Shown: one piece after another, positions 31,044 through 40,088 of the stretch | How the letters are laid out: every line of letters begins with the position of its first letter | Numbering within the stretch: the first letter of the stretch is position 1 | Source: Sphaerochaeta sp. | GTDB lineage: Bacteria; Spirochaetota; Spirochaetia; Sphaerochaetales; Sphaerochaetaceae | Assembly: GCA_022482495.1 (NCBI GenBank) | Contig: JAKVPA010000010.1 | Coordinates: 1-64,000, forward strand | Reading direction: 5' to 3' | DNA: 64,000 bases | Program-made: the position numbers and the translations under genes | Notes under the pieces: model-generated | The model's database searches: none | What the model was told of the DNA's origin: nothing | What the model saw: the letters and a program-made list of their open reading frames with translations, nothing else

Positions 31044-31853
31044 ATGAAAGAACAACCAAACCAAGAAAAAATCCTGCATTTTGTACCCAAAGACGCCAGA
31101 GAAGCGAATGGCTCCGGCAACACTCCGGAAGCGGTGCTTGAAAAAGCGCGGTTGTGCATGGAAAACCGTGATTACAAGATGGCGAACACGTATGCCAAGA
31201 CATGTCTGGAGCGGGATCCGGATAATCTCGCCGCGCAGACCGTCTATGCCATGACGGTGATCAACGACAAGGAAAGCGAAGAGCAATTTGATCTTTTCCT
31301 TAAAAAAGCCGTCACGCGTATGCAGCGCGAACGATGGGATGTGGGTGATGAACGGTTTGCGGCGTATCTGCAGATGCGGGGAGAGTATGGGAATTTGCTT
31401 ACCGAGGAAGGGAAGTATCATCTTGCCTGCCACCAGTATGAGGCGATTTTGGAAGCGGATCCCTTGGATAGGCAGAAACACCGCTACCGGCTGGCGTCCC
31501 TGTATGCCATTTTGGAGCAAAGAGAACGCCTGGAGACGCTGTTACAGAAGTACCCCTCACAAGAAGAGAGCCCGTTCTTCCAGTTTCCGCTGGCTGTGGC
31601 AGCCTTCAAGGAAAGTGATTATGCCGTAGCAGACCGTCTGATGCGTTCCCTGTGCAAACGGTCAAAACACTGGGCGGACGCATTCCGCCAGGATATGTTC
31701 GTCACGTTGACCGACCATATGGACGATTATGACAAACAAGGATACCAGCCCGGCACGTTTGACGAGATGCTTGCCGTTCTTGACTGCAATGCCATTTTGC
31801 TGGTCACGACGCCAGGCTTCACCGATTACGGCATCAGCCTGACGTATCTCTGA
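31044..31853 (+). CDS. TPR-like repeat protein of unknown function
   Basis: 269 aa, no signal peptide. Helical repeats read like tetratricopeptide units: EAVLEKARLCMENRDYKMANTYAKTCLERDPDNLAAQ (about 28-66) and LLTEEGKYHLACHQYEAILEADPLDRQKHRYRLA (about 118-152), then a further helical region. It follows the NlpD-like gene after 10 nt and probably shares its mRNA. A protein-protein interaction role is likely; nothing shows a specific partner. Confidence 0.7.
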   Translation: MKEQPNQEKILHFVPKDAREANGSGNTPEAVLEKARLCMENRDYKMANTYAKTCLERDPDNLAAQTVYAMTVINDKESEEQFDLFLKKAVTRMQRERWDVGDERFAAYLQMRGEYGNLLTEEGKYHLACHQYEAILEADPLDRQKHRYRLASLYAILEQRERLETLLQKYPSQEESPFFQFPLAVAAFKESDYAVADRLMRSLCKRSKHWADAFRQDMFVTLTDHMDDYDKQGYQPGTFDEMLAVLDCNAILLVTTPGFTDYGISLTYL

Positions 31854-31863
31854 CCCCTGTCCC

Positions 31864-34620
31864 TTACTGGTACCGTCCGCAACAGTTCTTGTACTTCTTC
31901 CCGCTTCCGCAGGGGCATGGATCGTTGCGTCCGATCTTTGGGCCGCTGCGGCGGATTGTCGTGTTGGCGGCTTCTCCTGCGCCTCCCTGGGTTCGCTGCG
32001 CCTGGGGATTGCTTTCTTTGGCGAAGGATGTTTGCGCCGCATGGCTCTCCACGACCCGTCTGCTTTGGCGGTTTGCCGGGGTGGGGCTTTCTCTCCGGGT
32101 GATCTGCACACGCACAAGGAGCTGGGCCATGAACAGCGAGATGTTGTCCAGCATTTTCTGGAAGATTTCGAAGCCTTCCACTTTGTATTCAACCAACGGG
32201 TTCTTCTGGGCGTAGGTCCTCAGCCCCACCGCTCCGCGGAGTTCTTCCAGCATGTTCAGGTGGTCCTGCCAGCGAAGGTCGATCTGCCTGAGGTAGTTGA
32301 ACCGCAGGAACTCGTTGAATTGCTCCTTGCTGACGATGGCCAGTTTCTCCTGGACGTTCTGGTCGATCAGGGAGTGGAGGTGATTCTTCCAGTCATCCAC
32401 CGTCGCGCTGGTTTCCAGCGGGGTGATCTCCAGGAAGAACTGGTTCTTCATCTCCTCGACGATCGTCTTGACCGGTTCATCCTTCTTGAACGCGTCATCA
32501 CAGATCTGGTCGGTCAGGTCATCGCAGTGATCCAGCACCCGGTCGACAAGATCGGTGGAAAGGAGGATTTCATCCCGTTGCTCGTACAGGTAATTGCGCT
32601 GTTCGTTCAGGACGTCATCGTACTCCAGCAGGTTTTTCCGGATTTCAAAGTTTCGCTCCTCAACCCGTTTCTGCGCCTTTTCGATGGCGTTGGTCAGCAT
32701 CTTGTGCTCGATCGGCTCGCCATCCTGCATGCCGATCCTTCCCAGCATCGCCTTGACGTTGTCGCTGGCGAACAGACGCATCAGGTTGTCGTCCAGCGAG
32801 ACGAAGAACCGGCTGGTGCCGGGATCACCCTGTCGTCCTGAACGTCCGCGCAGCTGGTTGTCGATACGGCGTGACTCATGCCGCTCCGTACCCATGACGT
32901 ACAGTCCGCCCAGTTCCTTGACCCGTTCGTACCTTGTCTTCCATTCCGGCATCACCTTGGCAAGCGCTTCCTTCATCTCTTCCGGGCTTGCGTCGGTCCC
33001 CACCAGTTTGCGGGCCATCGACTCGGGGCTGCCGCCCAGCTTGATGTCCGTGCCACGACCGGCCATGTTGGTGGCGATGGTCACCGCCCCCTCTGCTCCG
33101 GCGTTTTCGATGATCAACGCCTCCCGTGCGTGGTTCTTTGCGTTGAGCACCTCATGGCGGATGCCCATCTTCATCAGAAGGGAGGAGAGCAGTTCGCTCT
33201 TCTCGATGCTGATCGTGCCGACGAGGATCGGCTGTCCGGTGGCATGGATCCGTTTGATCTCATTGCAGATCGCCTGGTACTTGAACTGTTCGTTGTAGTA
33301 GACCAAGTCACCCAAATCCTTGCGTTGGCAGGGGACGTTGGTCGGGATGACGACGACATCCAGCTTGTAGATGTTCATGAATTCCGGCGCTTCGGTATCC
33401 GCCGTACCGGTCATGCCGGAGAGTTTGTCGTACATGCGGAAGAAGTTCTGGAACGTGATGGTGGCCAGTGTCTTGTTCTGGGCCAGCACCTTGATGCCTT
33501 CCTTCGCCTCGATGGCCTGATGCAGGCCGTCGCTGTACCGGCGTCCGACCAGGATACGGCCGGTGAACTCGTCGACGATCTGGACCTTGCCATCGGCGAC
33601 GACGTAATCAACGTCCTTGTGGAACAGCTTCAGGGCCCGCACCGCTTGGGTGACATAGTGGACGAACTCGAAGTTCTCGTCGTCGTACAGGCTGCCGGTG
33701 ATGATGTGGTTGCGCTGCAAAAGCTCTTCCATATGGGTCATGCCTTCACTGGTGAAGGAGACGCTCTTCTGCTTTTCATCCAGTTTGTAATCACCATGGG
33801 CGTCGAACGGCGCTGCGTTCTTGTCGAACCGGGAAAGCGGGTCTTCCTCGTAGTATTCCCCGGTGGCGGGATCCTTCTCGCATTCCTTCAGATACGGGGC
33901 GACGACTTTCGCGCCATGGACTTCCTTGGTGTCATCCTCCGCCTGTCCGCTGATGATCAACGGGGTTCTCGCCTCGTCGATCAAAATGGAGTCGATCTCA
34001 TCGATGATGCAGTAGTGGTGTTTCGGCTGGATCTTTTCGGCGGCTGACCACTTCATGTTGTCCCTGAGGTAGTCGAAGCCGAATTCATTGTTCGTCCCAT
34101 AGGTAACGTCGCAGGCGTAGTTTGTCCTGCGCGCCTCGTTGTCCATCTCGGAGAGGATCACGCCGACACTCAGGCCAAGAAAGCGGTAGATCGGTCCCAT
34201 CCATGCGCTGTCACGGCCGGCAAGATAGTCGTTGACGGTGACGATGTGTACCCCTTTGCCTTCCAATGCGTTCAGATACGCGGCCGGCACACAGGAAAGC
34301 GTTTTTCCTTCACCGGTCTTCATTTCCATGATCTTCCCTTGATGCAGGACGATGGCGCCCATGATCTGCACGTCGAACTGCCGCTGGCCAAGCACCCGCC
34401 AGGATGCCTCACGGGCCAGGGCGAATGCTTTGGGCAGGAGGGCGTCCAACTGGGCTCCTTGGGCGATCTGTTGTCGGAAACTGGCCGTTTGGGCGGGGAA
34501 ATCCTCGTCCTTCAGACTCTTCGCCCATGTTTCCTCCGCGTTGACGTTCTTGACAATCGGCCAAAGGGCCTTCAGGTCCTTTTCCTGTTTGGTGCCAAAC
34601 AATGTTTCAAATAATCCCAT
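31864..34620 (-). CDS. secA: preprotein translocase ATPase SecA
   Basis: 918 aa. Drives Sec-dependent export at the membrane. Walker [10 protein letters not shown] near residue 99, [19 protein letters not shown] near 206, [13 protein letters not shown] near 390, [14 protein letters not shown] near 510, and a C-terminal zinc-binding tail [17 protein letters not shown] that contacts SecB and ribosomes. The reading frame is intact. Convergent with the TPR gene (10 nt gap). Confidence 0.97.
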   Translation of the reverse strand: MGLFETLFGTKQEKDLKALWPIVKNVNAEETWAKSLKDEDFPAQTASFRQQIAQGAQLDALLPKAFALAREASWRVLGQRQFDVQIMGAIVLHQGKIMEMKTGEGKTLSCVPAAYLNALEGKGVHIVTVNDYLAGRDSAWMGPIYRFLGLSVGVILSEMDNEARRTNYACDVTYGTNNEFGFDYLRDNMKWSAAEKIQPKHHYCIIDEIDSILIDEARTPLIISGQAEDDTKEVHGAKVVAPYLKECEKDPATGEYYEEDPLSRFDKNAAPFDAHGDYKLDEKQKSVSFTSEGMTHMEELLQRNHIITGSLYDDENFEFVHYVTQAVRALKLFHKDVDYVVADGKVQIVDEFTGRILVGRRYSDGLHQAIEAKEGIKVLAQNKTLATITFQNFFRMYDKLSGMTGTADTEAPEFMNIYKLDVVVIPTNVPCQRKDLGDLVYYNEQFKYQAICNEIKRIHATGQPILVGTISIEKSELLSSLLMKMGIRHEVLNAKNHAREALIIENAGAEGAVTIATNMAGRGTDIKLGGSPESMARKLVGTDASPEEMKEALAKVMPEWKTRYERVKELGGLYVMGTERHESRRIDNQLRGRSGRQGDPGTSRFFVSLDDNLMRLFASDNVKAMLGRIGMQDGEPIEHKMLTNAIEKAQKRVEERNFEIRKNLLEYDDVLNEQRNYLYEQRDEILLSTDLVDRVLDHCDDLTDQICDDAFKKDEPVKTIVEEMKNQFFLEITPLETSATVDDWKNHLHSLIDQNVQEKLAIVSKEQFNEFLRFNYLRQIDLRWQDHLNMLEELRGAVGLRTYAQKNPLVEYKVEGFEIFQKMLDNISLFMAQLLVRVQITRRESPTPANRQSRRVVESHAAQTSFAKESNPQAQRTQGGAGEAANTTIRRSGPKIGRNDPCPCGSGKKYKNCCGRYQ

Positions 34621-34671
34621 TGGGGTGTCTCTCTTTGTGGTTGATTTTGCAAAGCATGAAAACCATCTTCA

Positions 34672-34699
34672 AGTATACAAAAACTAACGGCATGTGGAA
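34672..34699 (-). promoter_or_regulatory. candidate secA promoter
   Basis: Minus-strand -10 TATACT (34677-34672) preceded by a weak TTCCAC 16 bases upstream. It lies about 52 bases before the secA start. Confidence 0.4.
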
Positions 34700-34738
34700 A
34701 GCGGTATGACGCATGATGGCAAACATACCGGATTCTGT

Positions 34739-34751
34739 TATAGTTGGAACA
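34739..34751 (+). promoter_or_regulatory. -10 element directly before murG ATG (possible leaderless mRNA)
   Basis: TATAGT at 34739-34744, then TGGAAC and the ATG at 34751. A -35-like ATGGCA lies 17 bases upstream. Start of transcription would coincide with the start codon. Confidence 0.4.
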
Positions 34752-35818
34752 TGCGTGTCTGTTATGTCGGAGGAGGAACCATGGGACATGTCAACCCGGC
34801 GTTGGCTGTCCACCAGGTGCTGAAGGACGAGGATGGATACTCCTGCCTGTTTCTGGGAAGCCGCCGAAGGGCGGAACGGGAAGCGGTGGAGCGGCAGGGA
34901 CTTCCGTTCGTACCCCTGTTCAGCGGGAAACTCCGCAGGTATTTCTCCCTGAAGAATCTCACCGACATTCCGTTGATCATCCTGGGGTTCTGCCAGGCAT
35001 GGTGCGTGCTTCTGCGTTACCGGCCTGATGTGGTGTTTTCCAAGGGCGGGTACGTAAGCGTTCCCGTCGTAGCCGCGGCGCATCTGTTGCGGATTCCGGT
35101 GGTCACCCATGAGTCCGACGCCTGTCCCGGCCTGGCTACCAAAATCATCAGCCGCTGCGCGAAGAAGGTGTGCGTGGCGTTCCCCGAGGCCGGGGATGGG
35201 TTGCCACAGGAGAAGGTGGTGGTGACGGGAAACCCGGTGCGTCCTGAGTTGTTTCTTCCTCCCAAGGTGGATATGAAACGGAGGTTGGGGACGGACAAGC
35301 CGCTCTTGCTGGTGCTGGGCGGCAGCCAGGGGGCGCGGGAGATCAACGAACTGGTATGGGACAATCTGGACGAACTGACCGGCATGGCATTCATCTATCA
35401 TCAGTGCGGGCAAGGGCAGTGGAAACCGCTTCGTCATGACGGCTACCGTGCCGTACCGTACATCGGGGAGGAGCTGAACGACCTGTATCATGCCGCCGAC
35501 CTGGTCGTTTCCCGAAGCGGGGCCGGCGCGGTGGGGGAGATCTGCCACTATGGCAAGCCATCCCTGCTTGTCCCCCTGTCCACTGCATCCAGCCGTGGGG
35601 ACCAGGTGCGCAACGCAGAGCGAATGGAACGTCTGGGGGCTGCGGTGGTGTACCATCCCGGGGATGATTTTCCAAAAATGGTGCATTCCCTGTTGGAAGA
35701 TGGGGAAAAACGGAGTAAGCTTGGAACCAAGGCACGCGCATGTGCGACGGATGACGCTGCGGCGTCTCTTGCCCGCGTAATCAGGGAATGCATGTACACA
35801 CAGGAGAAAAGACCATGA
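34751..35818 (+). CDS. murG: UDP-GlcNAc:lipid I N-acetylglucosaminyltransferase MurG
   Basis: 355 aa GT28 enzyme making lipid II at the inner membrane face. GGGTMGHVNPALAV is the N-terminal G-loop, VVFSKGGYVSVPVVAAAHLLRIPVV and VTGNPVRPELF are family motifs, LVLGGSQGAREINELV is the second domain loop, and VVSRSGAGAVGEICHYGKPSLLVPL binds UDP-GlcNAc. It lies away from the main division cluster, coupled to cvpA by ATGA. The start at MRVCYVGGG is chosen from family alignment. Confidence 0.95.
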   Translation: MRVCYVGGGTMGHVNPALAVHQVLKDEDGYSCLFLGSRRRAEREAVERQGLPFVPLFSGKLRRYFSLKNLTDIPLIILGFCQAWCVLLRYRPDVVFSKGGYVSVPVVAAAHLLRIPVVTHESDACPGLATKIISRCAKKVCVAFPEAGDGLPQEKVVVTGNPVRPELFLPPKVDMKRRLGTDKPLLLVLGGSQGAREINELVWDNLDELTGMAFIYHQCGQGQWKPLRHDGYRAVPYIGEELNDLYHAADLVVSRSGAGAVGEICHYGKPSLLVPLSTASSRGDQVRNAERMERLGAAVVYHPGDDFPKMVHSLLEDGEKRSKLGTKARACATDDAAASLARVIRECMYTQEKRP

Positions 35819-36327
35819 CCATGACCATTGGGTTTGCCGGTTTCAATACGGTGGATATCGTCATTATGGTGTTGTTGTTGATCGGGGGCATCGGTGGGGC
35901 CATCACCGGTTTCGCCATCTCGTTTTCCCGGACGGCCGGGTATGTCGCCGGCTTGTTCCTGGCTCTGGCGTTCACCACTCAGATTTCCGCGAAACTGGCC
36001 CAGACCTTCACCATGAAACCGGTGCTTTCCTCACTGTGCGCGTTTCTTTTGTTGTTCATCATCGGATATGTGCTCCTGGCCATCCTCGGCTCGACGCTTG
36101 AGAAGATTTTCCAGCTGGGAAGCGGGCTTGAGGCGCTGAACCGTATCCTCGGCTTCTTCTGGAGCATGCTGTTGATGTTCTTCATCATCGTGGTGATCTG
36201 CTACTTCTTGAAAAACCAGACGTTGTGGAACGTCAAGGATTCCTTCAGCCAGAGCCAGTTCATCACCCGTTTGATTGATCCTCTGACACCCAACGCAGAG
36301 AAGTTGATCACCAAGGCGCTGCAGTGA
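35815..36327 (+). CDS. CvpA family membrane protein
   Basis: 170 aa with four membrane segments (about 13-33, 35-50, 68-93, 113-137). FNTVDIVIMVLLLIGGIGGAITGF is the typical CvpA N-terminus. Members affect colicin V export, envelope homeostasis or biofilm, but the molecular role is not settled. SD AGGAG precedes the ATG. Sits between murG and the delta'-like gene with overlapping stops and starts. Confidence 0.8.
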   Translation: MTMTIGFAGFNTVDIVIMVLLLIGGIGGAITGFAISFSRTAGYVAGLFLALAFTTQISAKLAQTFTMKPVLSSLCAFLLLFIIGYVLLAILGSTLEKIFQLGSGLEALNRILGFFWSMLLMFFIIVVICYFLKNQTLWNVKDSFSQSQFITRLIDPLTPNAEKLITKALQ

Positions 36328-37508
36328 TGTTCGGATCCCTCGCCCCGTATCAGCCTGCAGTCTGCAGGGAATTGTCTGACGCCATCCACAACGGCACGCT
36401 GGGACAGGCCAACTTGTTCGCCGGCCCCCCATACAGCCTGCGGATGACCATGGCGCTGGAACTGGCCCGTGTGCTCTCCTGCGCCAAGGGCGGGGAAGAC
36501 GGATGCAACTGCCCCTCATGCGCGTCGTTCTCCGACCTTTCGATGGACAATGTGGTCATCATCAGCCAACGGGACCACCGGAGCATCATCGAGACATCCC
36601 TATCGTTGTTTGAGAAGAACCGTACCGCTTTTTCCCGGGCGTTCCTCACCCGGAACATCAGGACCTGCCTGCTGGCCTACCATGGGGCGTTGCTGGCGAC
36701 GGCGGAAAAAGCCCAGAATGCCGCATACGGAGCGGCCGGCAAGGTGGACGACCTGCTTCGGGATCTTTCCCAGGAAGGACAGGACCTTACCGCGAAGACG
36801 GCATCCGAATACGCCAAGGCCCTTCGGGAGGGAATGAAGACGTTGTATGATGCGGAGAAGAAAGACACCTCCCTGTCCATCGCCCAGACCCGGGCGCTGG
36901 ATGCCTGGAGCAGGGAGACGACCGTCGGAGGACAGAAACGCTTCGTCATCATCGAGGATGTGGAGGACGCCAATGTCGGCGCCCGCAACAGCCTGCTGAA
37001 GATTCTGGAGGAACCGCCACAAGGGGTGTATTTCACGTTGGTCAGCTCCCATGCCGAGCGGATCATGCGCACCATTCTTTCCCGGGTGCGGAAGTTCACC
37101 TTCGCTCCGCTTTCCACCGAAGCGGTGAACCAGTTGCTCCAGCCATGCTTCCTTCCGTCTCCCGTGACGGATTTCGAGAGTTTCTTCCTTGCGTTCAGCG
37201 GAGTGGACACCACAGAGTTGGGGCAGATGGCGAAGAGTGTAGCCACGTCGGTCCTGTCCGGCAGGATGCTCCCCCAGAAAACGTTCGATGACATGCTGCA
37301 GCGTCTGACGCTTCCCAGCCAGATCACCTATTTCCTGGAACGGCTGTTGGAGTGTTTTGAGGATGCGTTCCTTGCGGGATCCCTTCCGATGGAGCGTGCC
37401 AGGGATCTTGAGCGAACCGTCTCCCGGATGCAGCGGGAAGCGGCGCTGTTCAACCAGAACGGCAAACTGCTGTTGGAAAACCTGTACCTGCATTTGCTGG
37501 AGGTCTGA
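36327..37508 (+). CDS. holB: DNA polymerase III delta'-like clamp-loader subunit
   Basis: 393 aa. Zinc-site cysteines CAKGGEDGCNCPSC near residue 51, then a long insert (about 85-185), and the AAA+ block KRFVIIEDVEDANVGARNSLLKILEEPPQGVYFTLVS near 204-240 with the SRV..F motif (ILSRVRKFTFAPL). No Walker A lysine is present, as in delta' subunits. It would help load the sliding clamp. The insertion makes it longer than most HolB proteins. Confidence 0.8.
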   Translation: MFGSLAPYQPAVCRELSDAIHNGTLGQANLFAGPPYSLRMTMALELARVLSCAKGGEDGCNCPSCASFSDLSMDNVVIISQRDHRSIIETSLSLFEKNRTAFSRAFLTRNIRTCLLAYHGALLATAEKAQNAAYGAAGKVDDLLRDLSQEGQDLTAKTASEYAKALREGMKTLYDAEKKDTSLSIAQTRALDAWSRETTVGGQKRFVIIEDVEDANVGARNSLLKILEEPPQGVYFTLVSSHAERIMRTILSRVRKFTFAPLSTEAVNQLLQPCFLPSPVTDFESFFLAFSGVDTTELGQMAKSVATSVLSGRMLPQKTFDDMLQRLTLPSQITYFLERLLECFEDAFLAGSLPMERARDLERTVSRMQREAALFNQNGKLLLENLYLHLLEV

Positions 37509-37509
37509 G

Positions 37510-38715
37510 ATGAACCGATTCGTTTCCCGCGCCATCCGGAAGATCGACCAGATGGATACCAAGCAGATCATCACGATCATCAACAATCTGGATGGGGACG
37601 TCAGGATGCTGGAAGCGGTGCTGGATTCCCTGCAGGAAGGGTTGATCCTCTGCAAGAACGATCGTTCCGTCGTCTATGCCAACGGAAAGTGCCAGCAGAT
37701 GATCCCGATGTTCCTTCCCGCCCGGTGGGGGTACGAAGGGATGGCGTTCCGTGACGTGGTGGATGACAAGGAGATGATCGCCTACGTGGAGGCGTGCCTG
37801 AAGACGACAAGCCGTGATGACGCGAAGGAGTTCGATTATCCCTGGGGTGGCGGGGTGCGGACGATCAGCGTGCGCGTCGTGGAGTCCGACGAACTGAAGA
37901 ACAATTCGTTCCTTGTCATCTTCACCGATGTGACGGAGAAGAACCAGGCTTCGGCGCGCCTGCACCAGAGCGAATACCTGGCGTCGATGACGACGATGGC
38001 CGCCTCGATCGCCCATGAGATCAAGAACCCGCTGGCAGCGATGAGCATCCATCTGCAACTGCTGAAGAAACTGTTCGTCCGCAAAGGCAGCCTGACGATG
38101 GACGACGCCAAGCGGTACATCGATGTGCTGGATGAGGAGATTGACCGGCTGAACTCCATCGTGGTGGATTTCCTGTTCGCCGTCCGGCCGATGACGACGG
38201 TGTTGAAGCTGGGTGATCTTTCCACCGTGGTTGAGGATGTCATCCAGTTTGTTTCCCCGGAAATTTCCGAGCAACAGATGACCATCCGGATGGAGAGGAA
38301 AGGATTCATTCCCCAGGTGGAGTTTGATGAAAAACTGATCAAGCAGGTGCTGCTCAACCTGGTGAAGAACGCGATGAACGCGATGAAGCCGGGCGGGAAC
38401 GTGACGGTGACGTTGGAACTGGATGGGGACAACCTGCTGTGCAAGGTGACGGACACGGGATGCGGCATCCCGCCGGAAAACCTGTCCAAGATCTTCGAAC
38501 CGTACTTCACGACGAAGAGCACCGGGACCGGACTGGGGTTGACCGTCGTCTACAAAGTAATGAAAGAGCATCATGGAGACGTGCGAGTGGAAAGCAAAGT
38601 GGGGGTGGGTACCTGTTTCACCCTGGTGTTCCCTGTCCCCGCAAGCCAGCGCATGTCCCTTCCAAAGAAGAATGAGGTGTCCCTGCCGGACGCCGGATTT
38701 GAGGTGAAGGAATGA
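37510..38715 (+). CDS. PAS-containing sensor histidine kinase (NtrB-like)
   Basis: 401 aa, no membrane segment, so a cytoplasmic sensor. PAS-like domain at about 35-150 (VLDSLQEGLILCKNDRSVVYANGK), HisKA domain with phospho-accepting His in SIAHEIKNPLAAM near residue 170, and HATPase domain with LVKNAMNAM (N box), DTGCGIPP (G1), FEPYFTTKSTGTGLGLTVV (F/G2). Coupled by ATGA overlap to the sigma-54 activator gene that it most likely phosphorylates. Confidence 0.9.
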   Translation: MNRFVSRAIRKIDQMDTKQIITIINNLDGDVRMLEAVLDSLQEGLILCKNDRSVVYANGKCQQMIPMFLPARWGYEGMAFRDVVDDKEMIAYVEACLKTTSRDDAKEFDYPWGGGVRTISVRVVESDELKNNSFLVIFTDVTEKNQASARLHQSEYLASMTTMAASIAHEIKNPLAAMSIHLQLLKKLFVRKGSLTMDDAKRYIDVLDEEIDRLNSIVVDFLFAVRPMTTVLKLGDLSTVVEDVIQFVSPEISEQQMTIRMERKGFIPQVEFDEKLIKQVLLNLVKNAMNAMKPGGNVTVTLELDGDNLLCKVTDTGCGIPPENLSKIFEPYFTTKSTGTGLGLTVVYKVMKEHHGDVRVESKVGVGTCFTLVFPVPASQRMSLPKKNEVSLPDAGFEVKE

Positions 38716-40088
38716 AACGGACCATACTGATCTGTGACGATGAAAAGAACATTCGAGAGGGGCTTGCCCTGGCGATGCAAGGAGAAGGATACGCCACACT
38801 GACGGCGGAGAACGCCGAGAAGGCGTGGGATCTGGTCAACAAGGAAGACGTGGATCTGGTGATCACCGACCTCAGGATGGACGGGATGGGGGGCGAGGAG
38901 CTCCTCAAGCGCATCCATGGGGCCTACCCCCAGCTTCCGGTGATCATCCTCACCGGGCATGGGACCATCGAGACGGCTGTCGTCGCCATGCGAGACGGAG
39001 CCATCGATTTCTTCACCAAGCCGGTTGATCTGGATCGTCTGACGCTGGTGGTGGGCAAGGCGCTGAAGAACCGGGACCTGCAGGCGGAACACGATGAGAT
39101 GAAGCAGGAACTGGACGACTACAAGGCCCGGGACAAGTACAACAAGGTGATCATCGGCAAGAGCCAGAAGATGACCCATCTGATGGACACCATCGCCCAG
39201 ATCGCACCGACGGTCATTCCGGTGTTGATCACCGGGGAGAGCGGGGTGGGCAAGGAACTTGCCGCCGACGCCATCGAGGAGTTTTCCAAACGGCATGGAA
39301 AACCGTTCATCAAGCTGCACTGCGCCTCTCTTCCCGACACCTTGCTGGAGGACGCCCTGTTCGGCCACGAGAAAGGGGCGTTCACCGGGGCGGTGGACCA
39401 GCGCAAAGGCCGATTCGAGGATGCCGATGGTGGCACGTTGTTCCTGGATGAGATCGGGGAGATATCCAAATCCACCCAGGTGAAACTCCTCAGGATTTTG
39501 CAGGAGAAACAGTTTGAGCGGCTGGGCGGAAACAAGACGATCACGGTGGATGTGCGGATCATCAGCGCCACCAACCGCAACCTTGAGGAAGCCATCAAGG
39601 ACGGATCATTCCGGGAAGATCTGTACTACCGGATCAAAGGCGTGGAGATCAACGTACCGCCCCTCAGGGAGCGGAAGGAAGACATCCCCCTGTTGATTGC
39701 CAGTTTCCTGGACAAGTTCAACAAGGAGAACGACCGGAACGTAGAGGGATTCACCGAAAAGGCAAAGCATGCCTTGTACAGTTATGACTGGCCGGGGAAC
39801 ATCAGGGAGTTGCAGAACTGCATCATGGGGGCGGCGGCCATCTGCCGCACCTCGTTGATCGACGTCGGTGATCTTCCGCCGACGGTGACCAAGGCTGAAG
39901 CGGCGTCCACCGTCAACATGGACGTGGGCATCACGCTGGCCGAAGGGGAGAAGCGGTTGATCATCTCCACGCTGGAGAAATGCGGCGGCAACAAGACGAA
40001 AGCCGCCCAGGTGCTGGATATCGGACGCAAGACCCTGCATCGGAAACTGCAGGAATACCAGATCGAAGACAACGATGACGATCAATGA
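38712..40088 (+). CDS. sigma-54-dependent response regulator (NtrC family)
   Basis: 458 aa. Receiver domain (1-120) with phospho-acceptor Asp in LVITDLRMDGMGG. AAA+ domain with Walker A GESGVGKELAA, the sigma-54 contact motif GAFTGA, Walker B GGTLFLDEIGE and arginine-finger region YYRIKGVEINVPPLRER. Fis-type HTH at the C-terminus (NKTKAAQVLDIGRKTLHRKL). It activates sigma-54 promoters; a consensus one lies 3 kb downstream at 43255. The gene overlaps the DinG gene by 14 nt. Confidence 0.93.
   Translation: MKRTILICDDEKNIREGLALAMQGEGYATLTAENAEKAWDLVNKEDVDLVITDLRMDGMGGEELLKRIHGAYPQLPVIILTGHGTIETAVVAMRDGAIDFFTKPVDLDRLTLVVGKALKNRDLQAEHDEMKQELDDYKARDKYNKVIIGKSQKMTHLMDTIAQIAPTVIPVLITGESGVGKELAADAIEEFSKRHGKPFIKLHCASLPDTLLEDALFGHEKGAFTGAVDQRKGRFEDADGGTLFLDEIGEISKSTQVKLLRILQEKQFERLGGNKTITVDVRIISATNRNLEEAIKDGSFREDLYYRIKGVEINVPPLRERKEDIPLLIASFLDKFNKENDRNVEGFTEKAKHALYSYDWPGNIRELQNCIMGAAAICRTSLIDVGDLPPTVTKAEAASTVNMDVGITLAEGEKRLIISTLEKCGGNKTKAAQVLDIGRKTLHRKLQEYQIEDNDDDQ

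Noticed and set aside
36327-37508. Loss of Walker A in the clamp-loader gene as a defect
   Set aside because: Delta' subunits normally lack a working ATP site, so this is expected.
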